Shown here: in pieces, positions 15,100 through 24,633 of the stretch
Layout of the letters: each line of letters begins with the position of its first letter
Position numbering within the stretch: position 1 is the first letter of the stretch
Assembly: GCA_002346675.1 (NCBI GenBank)
Contig: DEAI01000032.1
Span: forward strand, 1 to 33,137
DNA: 33,137 bases
Direction: 5' to 3'
Origin: Fidelibacterota bacterium UBA2986
Lineage (GTDB): Bacteria > Fidelibacterota > Marinisomatia > Marinisomatales > AB-629-J13
Notes under the pieces: model-generated
What the model saw: only the letters and a program-made list of their open reading frames with translations
What the model was told of the DNA's origin: nothing
Database searches by the model: none
Translations under genes and position numbers: made by a program

Positions 15100-17706
15100 A
15101 TGCGCCGCCTATTTTTTATACTCCAGTTCACAATACTTGTCTCAGCTGTGATTGCACAAGGCTCATGGTCAATTATAGAATCTTCTAGAGTCCATTTAAA
15201 ATTAAAATATATTTCTAAAGCAAAATCTTTAAATGAGATAGAAGTATTTTACTGTATTATTGGTCTCCCTCATTCACACAAACCATATTTTGATTTTAGC
15301 TATTCAAATCCTATTATGATACAAAACATACCAAGCTCCGATTTTCCTAGAGGTGTAGATTGGCTTCAATTTCAAAATCTGAAAGGATTGGAAACGGGTA
15401 CTTTGGCTCTATCTCCATTGGATATAGATGGGACTGCCTATGAAGAGGTAATAGTAAATGTTTATTTTGATGATTCAATGTTTTCTTTCGAATCCGAAAT
15501 TCCATATCAAACTGAGTCATTTTTAAAACACCGTGTGGTCAATTGGGATATTTCAAAAAATTGGATTAGCTATTTACCTTTAACTAGGAATAAAACTCTA
15601 AATGATATTCCATCATTTACACTTAATCATATTTCTGAAAATATTGATTACATTATGATTGGCTCTTCAGATTATAATTCACATTTGAGCCCCTTAATTC
15701 AACATAGAAATAGCTCCTTAGTTTTACCACTCAATACAATTTTTATTTCTACAGATTCAATATATCATACATATTCAGAAGGTGATGTCGATCCCCTTGC
15801 AATTAAATCATTTTTTAATGATGCTCTATCTATATCAAATGACCTTCAATACGGTTTGTTGGTTGGTGATGTGCCTGAGTTGCCAACTCTTTACGAAGGC
15901 AACTATGCATCTGATGATTTATTAGTCACTTTCAATGGAGGTATCCCTCAAATTGCTTTAGGTAGATTTCCTGCAAAAACATCACAAGATGTCAGTGCAT
16001 TTGTAAATAAACTTATCCAATATGAAACAGAGCCTGAACTAGGATTGTGGAAGCAAAAAATTACTTTGGTAGCTGACGATGAAGCTAGACCTCATGTAAA
16101 TGATACAACCCATATATCTTATTCTGAAAGATTATCTCATATTATTCCATCCCAATTTGATGTCCAAAAAGTTTATTTAATGGAATATCCTGAATCAAAT
16201 GATGCATCTCTCTACGGAGTTTCAAAACCAGAAGCTACAGAAGATTTTTTTGAATTGATCCAATCTGGCACACTGATTATCAATTATATTGGCCATGGAT
16301 CCTACCATAAATGGGCCCAGGAGGGACTGCTAGACAAAAATCGTGGTGATATTTCATTGATCCAGACAGGAAATAGATTACCCATTTGGATTGCAGGAAC
16401 ATGTTCCTGGGGCGCATTTGATGATACTGAGGACGATGCGTTCTCTGAAGATATAATCAGGTTAGAGGGTAACGGTGCAATTGCAATTATTACCACCTCG
16501 CGCAGTGTTTATGAAGGTCCAAATTGGATCTTGTTGAAATCTATATATGAGACAATGTTTCCGGGCGGTGAAATTACAGATATCCCTCTAGGATTAGTGT
16601 TACAGAGTGTGAAGACAGGGTCCATCACCGGAAAAGTTTTTCATTTATTTGGTGATCCAGCTATGATGATAAATTTTATTCAAAATCCTATTGATTTAAT
16701 AATATCTGAACCTATAGAAATACTTACACCAGAGTCTGTTTCATCTGAACAATATTTGTCACCCAATGGTGGGACGGGACTGTTGATTGTAAGGGAATCA
16801 AACCGTATTGTTGAAAGAGAATATTCCTATCTTTCAACTTCAGGGTGGGTTGAGTCCTCAATCTCTTATTCACTCCCTGGAACCATTCTATCAGTAGGTG
16901 AAATTTCATTCACGAGTTCGGTTGTCAATGGATTTTTTTGGGTTCCTCTCGATTTAAATAACTCTAAAATTGATATAAAAATGTATATCCAAACAGAAAC
17001 ATTTCCCTATCTTAATGCACTGGGGTATAAAAAAGGGATTAACGTGATAACTAATTTACAAAACAATGATTTTGAAGGTCCTGAAATAGTATTCTCAAAT
17101 AGTGTAAATGAAAGTCTTGGTTATGGAGATCATATAGACCCCAATTCCATTTTATTATTAACACTAACCGATGAGTCTGGTATAAATCTAACTGGAGAAC
17201 CGGGACATGAAATAAAAATGCAAAATTTATCTACGAGTGAAATAAATTATTTAACAAGTCAGTTTATATATAATTCCGATGATATTACATCTGGTAATAT
17301 ATTATTGAATTTAAGTGACTTTAATTTTCCTCTTCATATTGAAGTTCAATGCTGGGATAACGCTAACAACTCTGCCAAAAAAGAAATTTTACTTAATGCT
17401 CTATTGAGCTCAAAACTTAATATATTCAGTGTATATAACTATCCCAATCCATTTAAAAGTGATACCAAATTCACATTTGAAATTACCGAACCTGCAATGG
17501 TCTCTGTCAGTATTTATACTTTGGATGGAACAAAAATTAAGGATATCTCCCCAGAATTATTTCCAGTAGGATATCATCATATTTATTGGGATGGTAGAGA
17601 TGCATTTGGTAAGGATCTATTTAATGGTGTCTATATTTATCGGATAAAAGCAGAAGGCGAAAATGAGACTATCTCAAAAATCAATCGGCTTGCCATTTTT
17701 AAATAA
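15100..17706 (+). CDS. porU: Type IX secretion system sortase PorU (peptidase family C25)
   Basis: An 868-aa exported protein. The signal peptide covers residues 1-20 (RRLFFILQFTILVSAVIAQ). The middle (about 175-540) is a gingipain-type C25 peptidase fold with YGLLVGDVPELP, the catalytic His in YIGHGSYHKW (H399) and the catalytic Cys in IAGTCSWGAFDD (C435). The C-terminus (about 780-868: YNYPNPFKSDTKFTFEI, then YWDGRDAFGKDLFNGVY) is an FlgD-like immunoglobulin fold. PorU removes C-terminal sorting domains of T9SS cargo at the outer surface and attaches the cargo to lipopolysaccharide. Likely substrates in this window end at 26821 and 32763. An upstream TTG (15082) is in frame, but ATG 15100 gives a proper signal peptide. 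It is shorter than Bacteroidetes PorU. Confidence 0.85.
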   Translation: MRRLFFILQFTILVSAVIAQGSWSIIESSRVHLKLKYISKAKSLNEIEVFYCIIGLPHSHKPYFDFSYSNPIMIQNIPSSDFPRGVDWLQFQNLKGLETGTLALSPLDIDGTAYEEVIVNVYFDDSMFSFESEIPYQTESFLKHRVVNWDISKNWISYLPLTRNKTLNDIPSFTLNHISENIDYIMIGSSDYNSHLSPLIQHRNSSLVLPLNTIFISTDSIYHTYSEGDVDPLAIKSFFNDALSISNDLQYGLLVGDVPELPTLYEGNYASDDLLVTFNGGIPQIALGRFPAKTSQDVSAFVNKLIQYETEPELGLWKQKITLVADDEARPHVNDTTHISYSERLSHIIPSQFDVQKVYLMEYPESNDASLYGVSKPEATEDFFELIQSGTLIINYIGHGSYHKWAQEGLLDKNRGDISLIQTGNRLPIWIAGTCSWGAFDDTEDDAFSEDIIRLEGNGAIAIITTSRSVYEGPNWILLKSIYETMFPGGEITDIPLGLVLQSVKTGSITGKVFHLFGDPAMMINFIQNPIDLIISEPIEILTPESVSSEQYLSPNGGTGLLIVRESNRIVEREYSYLSTSGWVESSISYSLPGTILSVGEISFTSSVVNGFFWVPLDLNNSKIDIKMYIQTETFPYLNALGYKKGINVITNLQNNDFEGPEIVFSNSVNESLGYGDHIDPNSILLLTLTDESGINLTGEPGHEIKMQNLSTSEINYLTSQFIYNSDDITSGNILLNLSDFNFPLHIEVQCWDNANNSAKKEILLNALLSSKLNIFSVYNYPNPFKSDTKFTFEITEPAMVSVSIYTLDGTKIKDISPELFPVGYHHIYWDGRDAFGKDLFNGVYIYRIKAEGENETISKINRLAIFK

Positions 17707-18298
17707 CCTTAAACAAAAACCTAAGATTATTCTAGCTTCTGGTTCTCCACGAAGAAGAGAGTTATTAGCACAAATGGGAATAACGTTTGAGGTAATGATA
17801 AGCTCAGTTTATGAAGATTTTTCTATAGATAAAACTCCAAACAAATTTGTAGAATTTTATGCTGAAGAAAAAGCAAAAGAAATTAGCATGAAAAATTCAG
17901 AATCAGTTGTGATTGGTGCAGATACAGTCGTTGTTTTAAATGATAATATTTTAGGTAAACCAAATTCTTTTGAAGAGGCATTTTCCATGCTCTCTAATTT
18001 ATCTGACAGTGTTCACTCAGTTTACACTGGGGTTTCAATACAATGGATACAAAAGTCTATTTCAAATACCTTCCACTCAAAAACCGATGTTACCATTAAA
18101 CCTTTATCAAATGATGAAATTGAGTATTATATTGAAATATATAAACCCTTTGATAAGGCAGGATCTTATGGAATACAGGATTGGTTTTCTGTGTGTGTTA
18201 AAAAGATTGAAGGATGTTATTTTAATGTAATGGGGCTACCATTAAATAGACTATATGCGGAACTGGAGTCCACTTTTAATAATCTAAATTTTAAATAG
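17663..18298 (+). CDS. maf: Maf family nucleoside triphosphate pyrophosphatase
   Basis: A 211-aa Maf/YhdE-type house-cleaning enzyme that hydrolyses dTTP, UTP or modified nucleotides to monophosphates. Conserved motifs are ILASGSPRRRELL (phosphate loop), IGADTVVVLNDNILGKP (catalytic Asp), SVYTGVS and KAGSYGIQD. The ATG at 17663 follows an AAGGCGAAA sequence and overlaps porU by 44 bp, so the N-terminus could instead begin nearer KIILASGSP. It ends 34 bp before the convergent smc gene. No clear terminator is visible in that gap. Confidence 0.93.
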   Translation: MRLSQKSIGLPFLNNLKQKPKIILASGSPRRRELLAQMGITFEVMISSVYEDFSIDKTPNKFVEFYAEEKAKEISMKNSESVVIGADTVVVLNDNILGKPNSFEEAFSMLSNLSDSVHSVYTGVSIQWIQKSISNTFHSKTDVTIKPLSNDEIEYYIEIYKPFDKAGSYGIQDWFSVCVKKIEGCYFNVMGLPLNRLYAELESTFNNLNFK

Positions 18299-18332
18299 TG
18301 AGTTTATTTAAGTATCTCAACAAAATATAAAT

Positions 18333-21300
18333 TTAAGCTTCAAACTTCACAGAAACCAATTTAGAAACACCTTTTTGCTCCATAGTGACTCCGTAAAGAT
18401 AATTTGCAGCTTCCATGGTGAGTTTATTGTGAGTCACAACGATAAACTGTGTTTCATCACTAAACTGTTGCAGGACTCGAGTAAACTTACGGATATTTAC
18501 ATCATCAAGGGGGGCATCCACTTCATCTAAAATACAATATGGACTGGGCTTAAATTGATAAATAGCAAAAAGAAGTGCTATGGCTGTTAGAGATTTTTCA
18601 CCGGCACTTAACATCCGCAAATTTTGATTCCGCTTCCCAGGAGGTTGAGCTCTAATTGCTATGTCAGCTTCCAGCGGGTCTGGATCACCAATGAGCTCAA
18701 GTTTTCCCTCACCACCCTCAAAGAATAGAGTAAATAATTTTGAAAAGTTGAGATTGATCTGGTCAAAGGTAGTCAGAAAAATTTCTCTAGCAATTTCATC
18801 AATGTTTTGAATTGTCTCTCTCAAGTTTTGTTCAGATTTTACCAAATCAGTTCGCTGACTCTGTAAAACATTCAAACGGTCCATTTCTTCATTATAATCT
18901 GATTGTACAGCTAAGTTTACTGCCCCAATATTTTCAATACTGCGATGTGTTTTTTGGATTTTTTCTTGGAGCTCGAGCTCATCTATATCAACATCTAGGT
19001 ACTCCGGAATATTAACCTCATATAAATCTTTCAATCTATTTAATATAACAAGTTTCCTCTGTTCATTCTCCATGAGTTTTTGCTCAGACTCCTTCATATC
19101 TTCCAATAAGGATTCTCGTGATTTTTGTTCCGTTCGAATCTTAGTTTGCAGATCTTCGATTTCCTGATAAATGGTCTCTTTAACTTGAATCTGCAAATCT
19201 AATTTTGTCTTTAGTCCAGAGATCTGCCCCTCTAATCTATTGATTGTTTTATCTCCTATCTGAATATCTTCTTCCAAATTATTAATCTTTTGAGTCATTT
19301 CACTAGTTTCAGTAGCAATGATTGTATCTCTTATCTCTAATTCTTCAATCGCCTTTTCTGCTGTCTGTGCTTGCATAAAATATTGTTCTCTTTTGTTCTC
19401 CAATTTTACTACATCTAAATGCAGTGCTTGAACTTCTTCATACATGCTATCTCTGGAAACTCGTATTTCAGCTAGTTTTTCCTCAGATAAATTTAATTTG
19501 TTTGAGGTTTTTTCTACCTCTTTTTCTATCTTGTCTACCTTTTGTTTCGTAACTATACGTGATTTTTTTAGTTGAGTAATTAATTCTCTTAACTCGTTCA
19601 ACTTAGAATTCTGGTAAGAAATCCTATCTTCAGTTCTTTCTTTTTGATATTTTTTTTGACGAATATCACCTTCCGTATGAGATATATTTTCTCTTAAATC
19701 TCGAAAGACGTTTTTCTCCTCTGAAAGCTTAACCTCTAAGTCAGAAATATTTTTTTCTATTTGATACTTTTTATCAGATAGTGAGTATTCTTTTTCAGAT
19801 AATTTAGTGATAAGTTTTTCTAAAACCTTGAGTCTATCCCGTCGTCCCAGTTGGACAGGGCTACTTTCCAAGTCCTGAAATTTAATAATTCCCCTAGCAG
19901 ATATTTGGCCTTTTAAATCCACACAATTCCAGCTATCCAGAGTGGAATGTTTTAGTGAATCTAAATCTGTACATAAAAGGCATTTATCAAAAAGATGATA
20001 TTTTAATTTGCTTAACTCTTTTGAGCAATTAACAAAATCTGATATTTTGCCCAAAATAGCTGAATCTTTGGGAACGGATGATTTATTATTTTCAGAATTT
20101 TGTATTCCATCCAATGGTATAAAGCTTACATTACCCAGATTCTTCTCCTTCAATTTTTTAACTATAGAAAATACCGATTTTCTATTTTTGACTACAAGGC
20201 AGGAACACATTTCACCTAATACAGATGACACCGCTGTCGAGTATTTTTTATCAACTTTCAGTAAGTCAACCAACACACCTAGCACCTCCGGAAACTTTGA
20301 TTTTTCTTCCAATATATATCTAGTTCCATCAGGAAATCCTTCATTACTTGAAATAATTGATTGATAAAATTTTATTTGAGAGGTTAAACTCTTAGATTCG
20401 CCCTGAATTTCAAGAATACTTTTATTCACTAAATCTAAATCTGCATCTAGTTTTTGAAGTTCAGTTTGATGCTTTTCCAACACTGAATTATCTTTAGATT
20501 TTTTTTCATTTAAATTAGAAAGGTTATTTTCTGATTCTTTGATCTCAAGACTAAGGGAACTGAGTGAATCGCTCAGTTGAACTAATTCTGTTTTTAGTTC
20601 TTCTTTAAGTCTGGATTTTTCTTCAATAAGTAAATTAGTTTTTTGATGCTGTTGGAGTGCCTCAGACTTCTCGGTTTGGGTTTTCCATCGTTTACCCTGT
20701 AATAGTTCAACCTCTTTTTGGATTTCCTTATAGCTTACATTCAGTGAGTCAAACTCTTCTTTTTTAGATTTATGGTTTTCAACACATAAAGATATTTCGG
20801 GAATAACCTCATTTACACGGTCTTTAGACTCTACTAAATCCTTTTTAAATTTATCTGTTCTATTTGCGTTGGTTTTTCTCTCACTGTTTAGACGGTCTAT
20901 CTGGTTCCTTGTGGAATGACTTTGTTCATTCCAGATCAAATTTTGTTGGTTAGCAGAAATTATTTCATTTTTTAATCCGTTCCATTTTTTCTGTATTTCT
21001 TCAACTTCTCTGCTCTGGTCTTTATATAGTGTTTGGGAGCGCTTTAGTTCTCTTTCATTTATATCTTCTTGAGTGGTTTTAGATTCACGCTGTTGTGCAG
21101 TTTTTTTTATGATCAAAGATAATGGCTCTGCTTCTTTGTCTAATGCTTTAAGCTGAATGTATCCCAGACTGATTTCAAAATCTTTCAGATTTTCTTGAAG
21201 CTTTTCATAGCGTTTGAAACGCTTTAATTGAAGATTTAAATGCCTAACCTTTTCCTCTACTTCACTAATGATATCATCAACCCGAGATAGATCCTGCTTT

Positions 21301-21851
21301 ACAATTTCAAATTTTCTTAGGGAGTGTTTGCGTTGGATCTTATACTTATTTATTCCTGCAGCCTCTTCAAACATTCTGAATCGGTCATTTCCTGACTCAG
21401 ACAAAATTTGTTCTATCATTTTTAATTCAATAACTGAATAGGAATCAGCACCCATTCCTGTGTCAACAAACAAATCAAAAATATCTTTTAACCTGCAAGG
21501 ATTTCTATTTAGAAAATATTCGCTCTCTCCATTTCGGTACACCCTTCTGCTTACTTCTACATCACTATATTCTATAGGAAGTCTGCCTTTGTTATTGTGT
21601 ACAGTTAGCGAAACCTCGCAAACTCCCATTGGTTTCATTCCTTTTGAGCCGTTAAAAATCACCTCTTCCATTTTATTGCTCCTTAAAACAGAATATTTCT
21701 GTTCTCCGAGAACCCAACGTATGGCGTCTACGATGTTTGTCTTTCCACAGCCGTTGGGACCTACAACAGCGGTGATCCCCTCACCAAATCTCAAATCTTC
21801 TTTTTTAGCAAAAGATTTAAATCCATGAATTTTTAGGTCAGATATATACAT
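18333..21851 (-). CDS. smc: Chromosome segregation ATPase SMC
   Basis: An 1172-aa condensin subunit that compacts and individualises chromosomes as a dimer with ScpA and ScpB. The N-terminal head has the Walker A motif GPNGCGKTNI (31-40). Two long coiled coils (about 165-490 and 670-1000) flank a hinge (about 500-660: GVLVDLLKVDKKYSTAVSSV). The C-terminal head has the ABC signature LSAGEKSLTAIALLFAI and the Walker B motif YCILDEVDAPLDD. Length is typical. It is a separate transcript end to end with maf and stands just downstream of the HIT gene. Confidence 0.97.
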   Translation of the reverse strand: MYISDLKIHGFKSFAKKEDLRFGEGITAVVGPNGCGKTNIVDAIRWVLGEQKYSVLRSNKMEEVIFNGSKGMKPMGVCEVSLTVHNNKGRLPIEYSDVEVSRRVYRNGESEYFLNRNPCRLKDIFDLFVDTGMGADSYSVIELKMIEQILSESGNDRFRMFEEAAGINKYKIQRKHSLRKFEIVKQDLSRVDDIISEVEEKVRHLNLQLKRFKRYEKLQENLKDFEISLGYIQLKALDKEAEPLSLIIKKTAQQRESKTTQEDINERELKRSQTLYKDQSREVEEIQKKWNGLKNEIISANQQNLIWNEQSHSTRNQIDRLNSERKTNANRTDKFKKDLVESKDRVNEVIPEISLCVENHKSKKEEFDSLNVSYKEIQKEVELLQGKRWKTQTEKSEALQQHQKTNLLIEEKSRLKEELKTELVQLSDSLSSLSLEIKESENNLSNLNEKKSKDNSVLEKHQTELQKLDADLDLVNKSILEIQGESKSLTSQIKFYQSIISSNEGFPDGTRYILEEKSKFPEVLGVLVDLLKVDKKYSTAVSSVLGEMCSCLVVKNRKSVFSIVKKLKEKNLGNVSFIPLDGIQNSENNKSSVPKDSAILGKISDFVNCSKELSKLKYHLFDKCLLCTDLDSLKHSTLDSWNCVDLKGQISARGIIKFQDLESSPVQLGRRDRLKVLEKLITKLSEKEYSLSDKKYQIEKNISDLEVKLSEEKNVFRDLRENISHTEGDIRQKKYQKERTEDRISYQNSKLNELRELITQLKKSRIVTKQKVDKIEKEVEKTSNKLNLSEEKLAEIRVSRDSMYEEVQALHLDVVKLENKREQYFMQAQTAEKAIEELEIRDTIIATETSEMTQKINNLEEDIQIGDKTINRLEGQISGLKTKLDLQIQVKETIYQEIEDLQTKIRTEQKSRESLLEDMKESEQKLMENEQRKLVILNRLKDLYEVNIPEYLDVDIDELELQEKIQKTHRSIENIGAVNLAVQSDYNEEMDRLNVLQSQRTDLVKSEQNLRETIQNIDEIAREIFLTTFDQINLNFSKLFTLFFEGGEGKLELIGDPDPLEADIAIRAQPPGKRNQNLRMLSAGEKSLTAIALLFAIYQFKPSPYCILDEVDAPLDDVNIRKFTRVLQQFSDETQFIVVTHNKLTMEAANYLYGVTMEQKGVSKLVSVKFEA

Positions 21852-21881
21852 AATTAATTTCCTATTTAAATGTAGAAGGGG

Positions 21882-22226
21882 CTACCCTGGGGGCCACCTA
21901 AAGCCTCTTCCTCCGAGCAAATGAAGATGAATATGAAACACCGACTGGCCTGCATCTTCGTTACAATTAAAAACCGTTCGATAACCTCCAATATTAATTT
22001 TCTCTTTTTCAGCTAGCTTTGATGCAGCCAACTGCATTTCACCTAAAACAGACCGATGTTTTTTTCTCACATCATTCAAAGTTGCAATATGTTCCCGAGG
22101 TATAATAAGGATATGAGTTGGGGCTTGAGGATTTATATCCCGAAAGGCAACTATATTTTCACTCTCATATTCCAATTCAGTTGGAATATCACCACTTAAA
22201 ATTTTACAAAATAAACAATCACCCAT
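21882..22226 (-). CDS. HIT family (HINT-type) nucleotide hydrolase
   Basis: A 114-aa histidine triad protein, a purine nucleoside phosphoramidase or related hydrolase in the cytoplasm. It shows the HINT pattern: N-terminal CLFCKILSGDIPT with two Cys, PQAPTHILIIPREHI in the middle, and the catalytic triad in QSVFHIHLHLLGG. Length and order match bacterial HinT. It starts 3 bp after the rsmE stop, so the two are cotranscribed. Confidence 0.95.
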   Translation of the reverse strand: MGDCLFCKILSGDIPTELEYESENIVAFRDINPQAPTHILIIPREHIATLNDVRKKHRSVLGEMQLAASKLAEKEKINIGGYRTVFNCNEDAGQSVFHIHLHLLGGRGFRWPPG

Positions 22227-22229
22227 GAG

Positions 22230-22949
22230 TTAGTTTGTTAGATTCAAACTATAATCACTTACATTAGATAAAACATAAATTCCTGCAGTCTCTGATCTCA
22301 AACGCCTATATCCAAGGTTGATTTGTGGTATATCCTTTCGAAGCATTAATTCAATTTCATCTTTTGAAAAATCTCCCTCAGGTCCAATAACTAAAGTTAG
22401 CTCGTTCTCTGTGGTCTGTTCTAAATATTGATTTAAAAATATTTTCCCCTGGCTATGCGCAGCCACAATATTATTTGTATTTTGGTTTAAGAAATCGGAG
22501 AGACTAGAATATTCAATTAATTCCGGAAATTTACTCCTCCCAGATTGTTTCCCAGCGCTTTGAATAATTCTGCTCAATCTTGAAAAATTTAAATTTTGTT
22601 TTCTACATCTCTCCATCCATATTAAAGAAATGTTGTTTACACCCAGCTCCGTTGCTTTTTCAATCATCCATTCCATTCTACTTTTTTTTATCACAGGCAT
22701 GGCTAATTGTATCTTCCATGGGTTCTCACCTTGCCCAGGAAAAATTTTATGAATAAATCCCCGTGCTTTCCCATTTACAGATGTCAATTCGCCTTGATAT
22801 GAACAACCCTCTCCATCTGTAAGCCAGATGTTCTGTCCCTTATTGAGCCTTAGTACATGTTTTAAATGATGTGATTCTTCCTCTGATAAAATAAATTTAC
22901 TATCTTTTAGCTGACCAGGATTGACATACAGAAATATTTTATCAGTCAT
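22230..22949 (-). CDS. rsmE: 16S rRNA (uracil1498-N3)-methyltransferase
   Basis: A 239-aa SPOUT methyltransferase that modifies U1498 of 16S rRNA. An N-terminal PUA-like domain (HHLKHVLRLNKGQNIWLTDG) is followed by the trefoil-knot domain: IEKATELGVNNISLIWMERC, the SAM-binding VIGPEGDFSKDEIELM, and LGYRRLRSETAGIYVLS. All family motifs are intact. The ATG lies 8 bp inside the end of the preceding gene, and the HIT gene follows at 3 bp. Confidence 0.95.
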   Translation of the reverse strand: MTDKIFLYVNPGQLKDSKFILSEEESHHLKHVLRLNKGQNIWLTDGEGCSYQGELTSVNGKARGFIHKIFPGQGENPWKIQLAMPVIKKSRMEWMIEKATELGVNNISLIWMERCRKQNLNFSRLSRIIQSAGKQSGRSKFPELIEYSSLSDFLNQNTNNIVAAHSQGKIFLNQYLEQTTENELTLVIGPEGDFSKDEIELMLRKDIPQINLGYRRLRSETAGIYVLSNVSDYSLNLTN

Positions 22950-23544
22950 TTATTTTAACAGAAAAATCAATTTGAAATAGTCCTCCACTATAGTTCTTTC
23001 TTCCATCAGCTTCTTTTTTAAGTGGAAAGAAATCATAACCAGCAATGATTGACATAAAGGAATAAGGTGGGACAATAAATTTGATGCCACCTGCAATTTG
23101 CAAACTATAGTTCACCTGAGTTTCCGGTTTTTTCCATCTTTCAAAAAATCCCTGAATTGACTCATCTCCATCAAAAACAAATAGTGGCCCAGTTTTCGCC
23201 TGAATAAACGGAAAAAAGTTATTGGCAATTTTCCCCTGAAAAGGATAGTGTTGAATACCAATTGAGACAGGTAGAATCACCAGACTTTTTTGATTTCTTT
23301 CCTGAAATCCTCCATAGTTATAGTTGTTAGTCGGCATATCGCCAAGTCCCGTAATAAAATAGAGTCTCCCATCAACTCCCCAAAAGGTCTTCTCCCCCAT
23401 TCTAAACAATTGCTGTATAGTCATTCCCCATCCATGGGAACCGGTTGAAATACCCACATTTGTCAACTTACTTTGACCCATCAAAGATGAAGCAATAAAA
23501 ATAAGAAAAATAATTTTATTAGGTATTTGTAGATTCAATTTCAA
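22942..23544 (-). CDS. Secreted protein, probable outer-membrane beta-barrel
   Basis: A 200-aa protein with an N-terminal signal (KIIFLIFIASSLMGQ, cleavage near residue 24). It then has alternating, Gly- and aromatic-rich strands (GVDGRLYFITGLGD, LPVSIGIQHYPF, FFPFIQAKTGPLFVFDG, YSFMSIIAGYDFFPL) and a C-terminal strand, GLFQIDFSVKIND. This is the look of a small 8-stranded outer-membrane barrel, but no specific family is recognised. The only start available is a TTG at 23544 without a clear ribosome binding site. It overlaps rsmE by 8 bp. Confidence 0.65.
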   Translation of the reverse strand: MKLNLQIPNKIIFLIFIASSLMGQSKLTNVGISTGSHGWGMTIQQLFRMGEKTFWGVDGRLYFITGLGDMPTNNYNYGGFQERNQKSLVILPVSIGIQHYPFQGKIANNFFPFIQAKTGPLFVFDGDESIQGFFERWKKPETQVNYSLQIAGGIKFIVPPYSFMSIIAGYDFFPLKKEADGRKNYSGGLFQIDFSVKIND

Positions 23545-23601
23545 AATATCAGATAAATTTCCGACAATGAATTTATCAAAATGGTTGACAGTTTACTAAA
23601 A

Positions 23602-24633
23602 CTATTCATTCATTAAAACAACCTTTCCCAGAGGTCCAGATCTCTCAATATATTTATGAGCTTCTTTCACTTTTTCCATAGGAAATATTCGGTCCACAAC
23701 AGGATAAATTTTATTATCATTGATAAGAGCGAGCATTTCCTCAAAGGTCTGAATATCACTCATTGTAGATCCAATAATAGATTGCTGCTTCATAAAAAGA
23801 TGCCTTAAATCTATGGATACATCATAGCCAGTTGTAGCGCCACAGGAAACCAGCCTCCCCCCTACAGCAAGCATCCTTTTGGATAATTCCCAGGTCTTAG
23901 AACCCACATGCTCAAACACAACATCTATTCCTATCTTTCCTACAGTTTTTCGTACAACAGCGCTGATGTCAGTTTTTTTGTAGTTCCATGATTTTACAGC
24001 CCCCAATTTTATTGCTAAATGTACCTTTGCATCTGTCCCTCCAGCGGAATAAACAGTGCAATCAAAATAGGTTGCTATTTGAATAGCCATGCTTCCTACA
24101 CCCGAACCCGCTCCCCACACAAAAACGGTCTCCCCCGGTTGTATTCTCGCCCGTTTCACCAGCATTGCATATGCGGTCTGAGTTGATAGAGGGAATGCAG
24201 CTGCATCAGAAAACGAGAGATGAGAAGGTTTTTTCTTTAACTGATTTGATTTTACTTTAATGTACTCACATTGGGTCCCGTTTGTAGTCTCACCTAGAAT
24301 ACCCAATTTAAAACAAAAGTTTTCTTTCCCATTTTTACAGTGTCTGCAGGAACCGCAATAAAGCAGTGGCTGAATAATTACCTCATCTCCAACGGAAAAA
24401 TCTGACACCTTATCTCCACATGACTCTACAACACCTGCTCCATCACTACCCAAAATAAGCGGGAGAGGAACCCCCGGAATCCCTTTCCTCACCCAAATAT
24501 CTAAGTGGTTAATTGCAGCGGCCTTAATTTGAACCAAAATATCATCGCTAGATGAATCAATTTGTGGTTTAGGAGTAGAGTCCCAACACAGCTCAGATCC
24601 ATCTCCATGTTGATGAATCCTAACTGCTTTCAT
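23602..24633 (-). CDS. Zinc-binding alcohol dehydrogenase / quinone oxidoreductase family protein
   Basis: A 343-aa medium-chain dehydrogenase/reductase. The N-terminal GroES-like domain has NHLDIWVRKGIPGVPLPLIL, then GSDGAGVV, and a structural zinc site with four Cys in YCGSCRHCKNGKENFC. The Rossmann domain (about 155-280) has VFVWGAGSGVGSMAIQIA, where the GAGSGVGS loop binds NAD(P). The combination resembles zinc-dependent alcohol dehydrogenases and crotonyl-CoA-reductase-like members. The substrate cannot be told from sequence. Its ATG overlaps the doxX-like stop by 4 bp (24630-24633). Confidence 0.9.
   Translation of the reverse strand: MKAVRIHQHGDGSELCWDSTPKPQIDSSSDDILVQIKAAAINHLDIWVRKGIPGVPLPLILGSDGAGVVESCGDKVSDFSVGDEVIIQPLLYCGSCRHCKNGKENFCFKLGILGETTNGTQCEYIKVKSNQLKKKPSHLSFSDAAAFPLSTQTAYAMLVKRARIQPGETVFVWGAGSGVGSMAIQIATYFDCTVYSAGGTDAKVHLAIKLGAVKSWNYKKTDISAVVRKTVGKIGIDVVFEHVGSKTWELSKRMLAVGGRLVSCGATTGYDVSIDLRHLFMKQQSIIGSTMSDIQTFEEMLALINDNKIYPVVDRIFPMEKVKEAHKYIERSGPLGKVVLMNE

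Noticed and set aside
20008..20364. 118-aa plus-strand ORF
   Set aside because: Antisense to the smc hinge region, no ribosome binding site or domain; shadow frame.
21460..21828. 122-aa plus-strand ORF
   Set aside because: Antisense to the conserved N-terminal ATPase head of smc; shadow frame.
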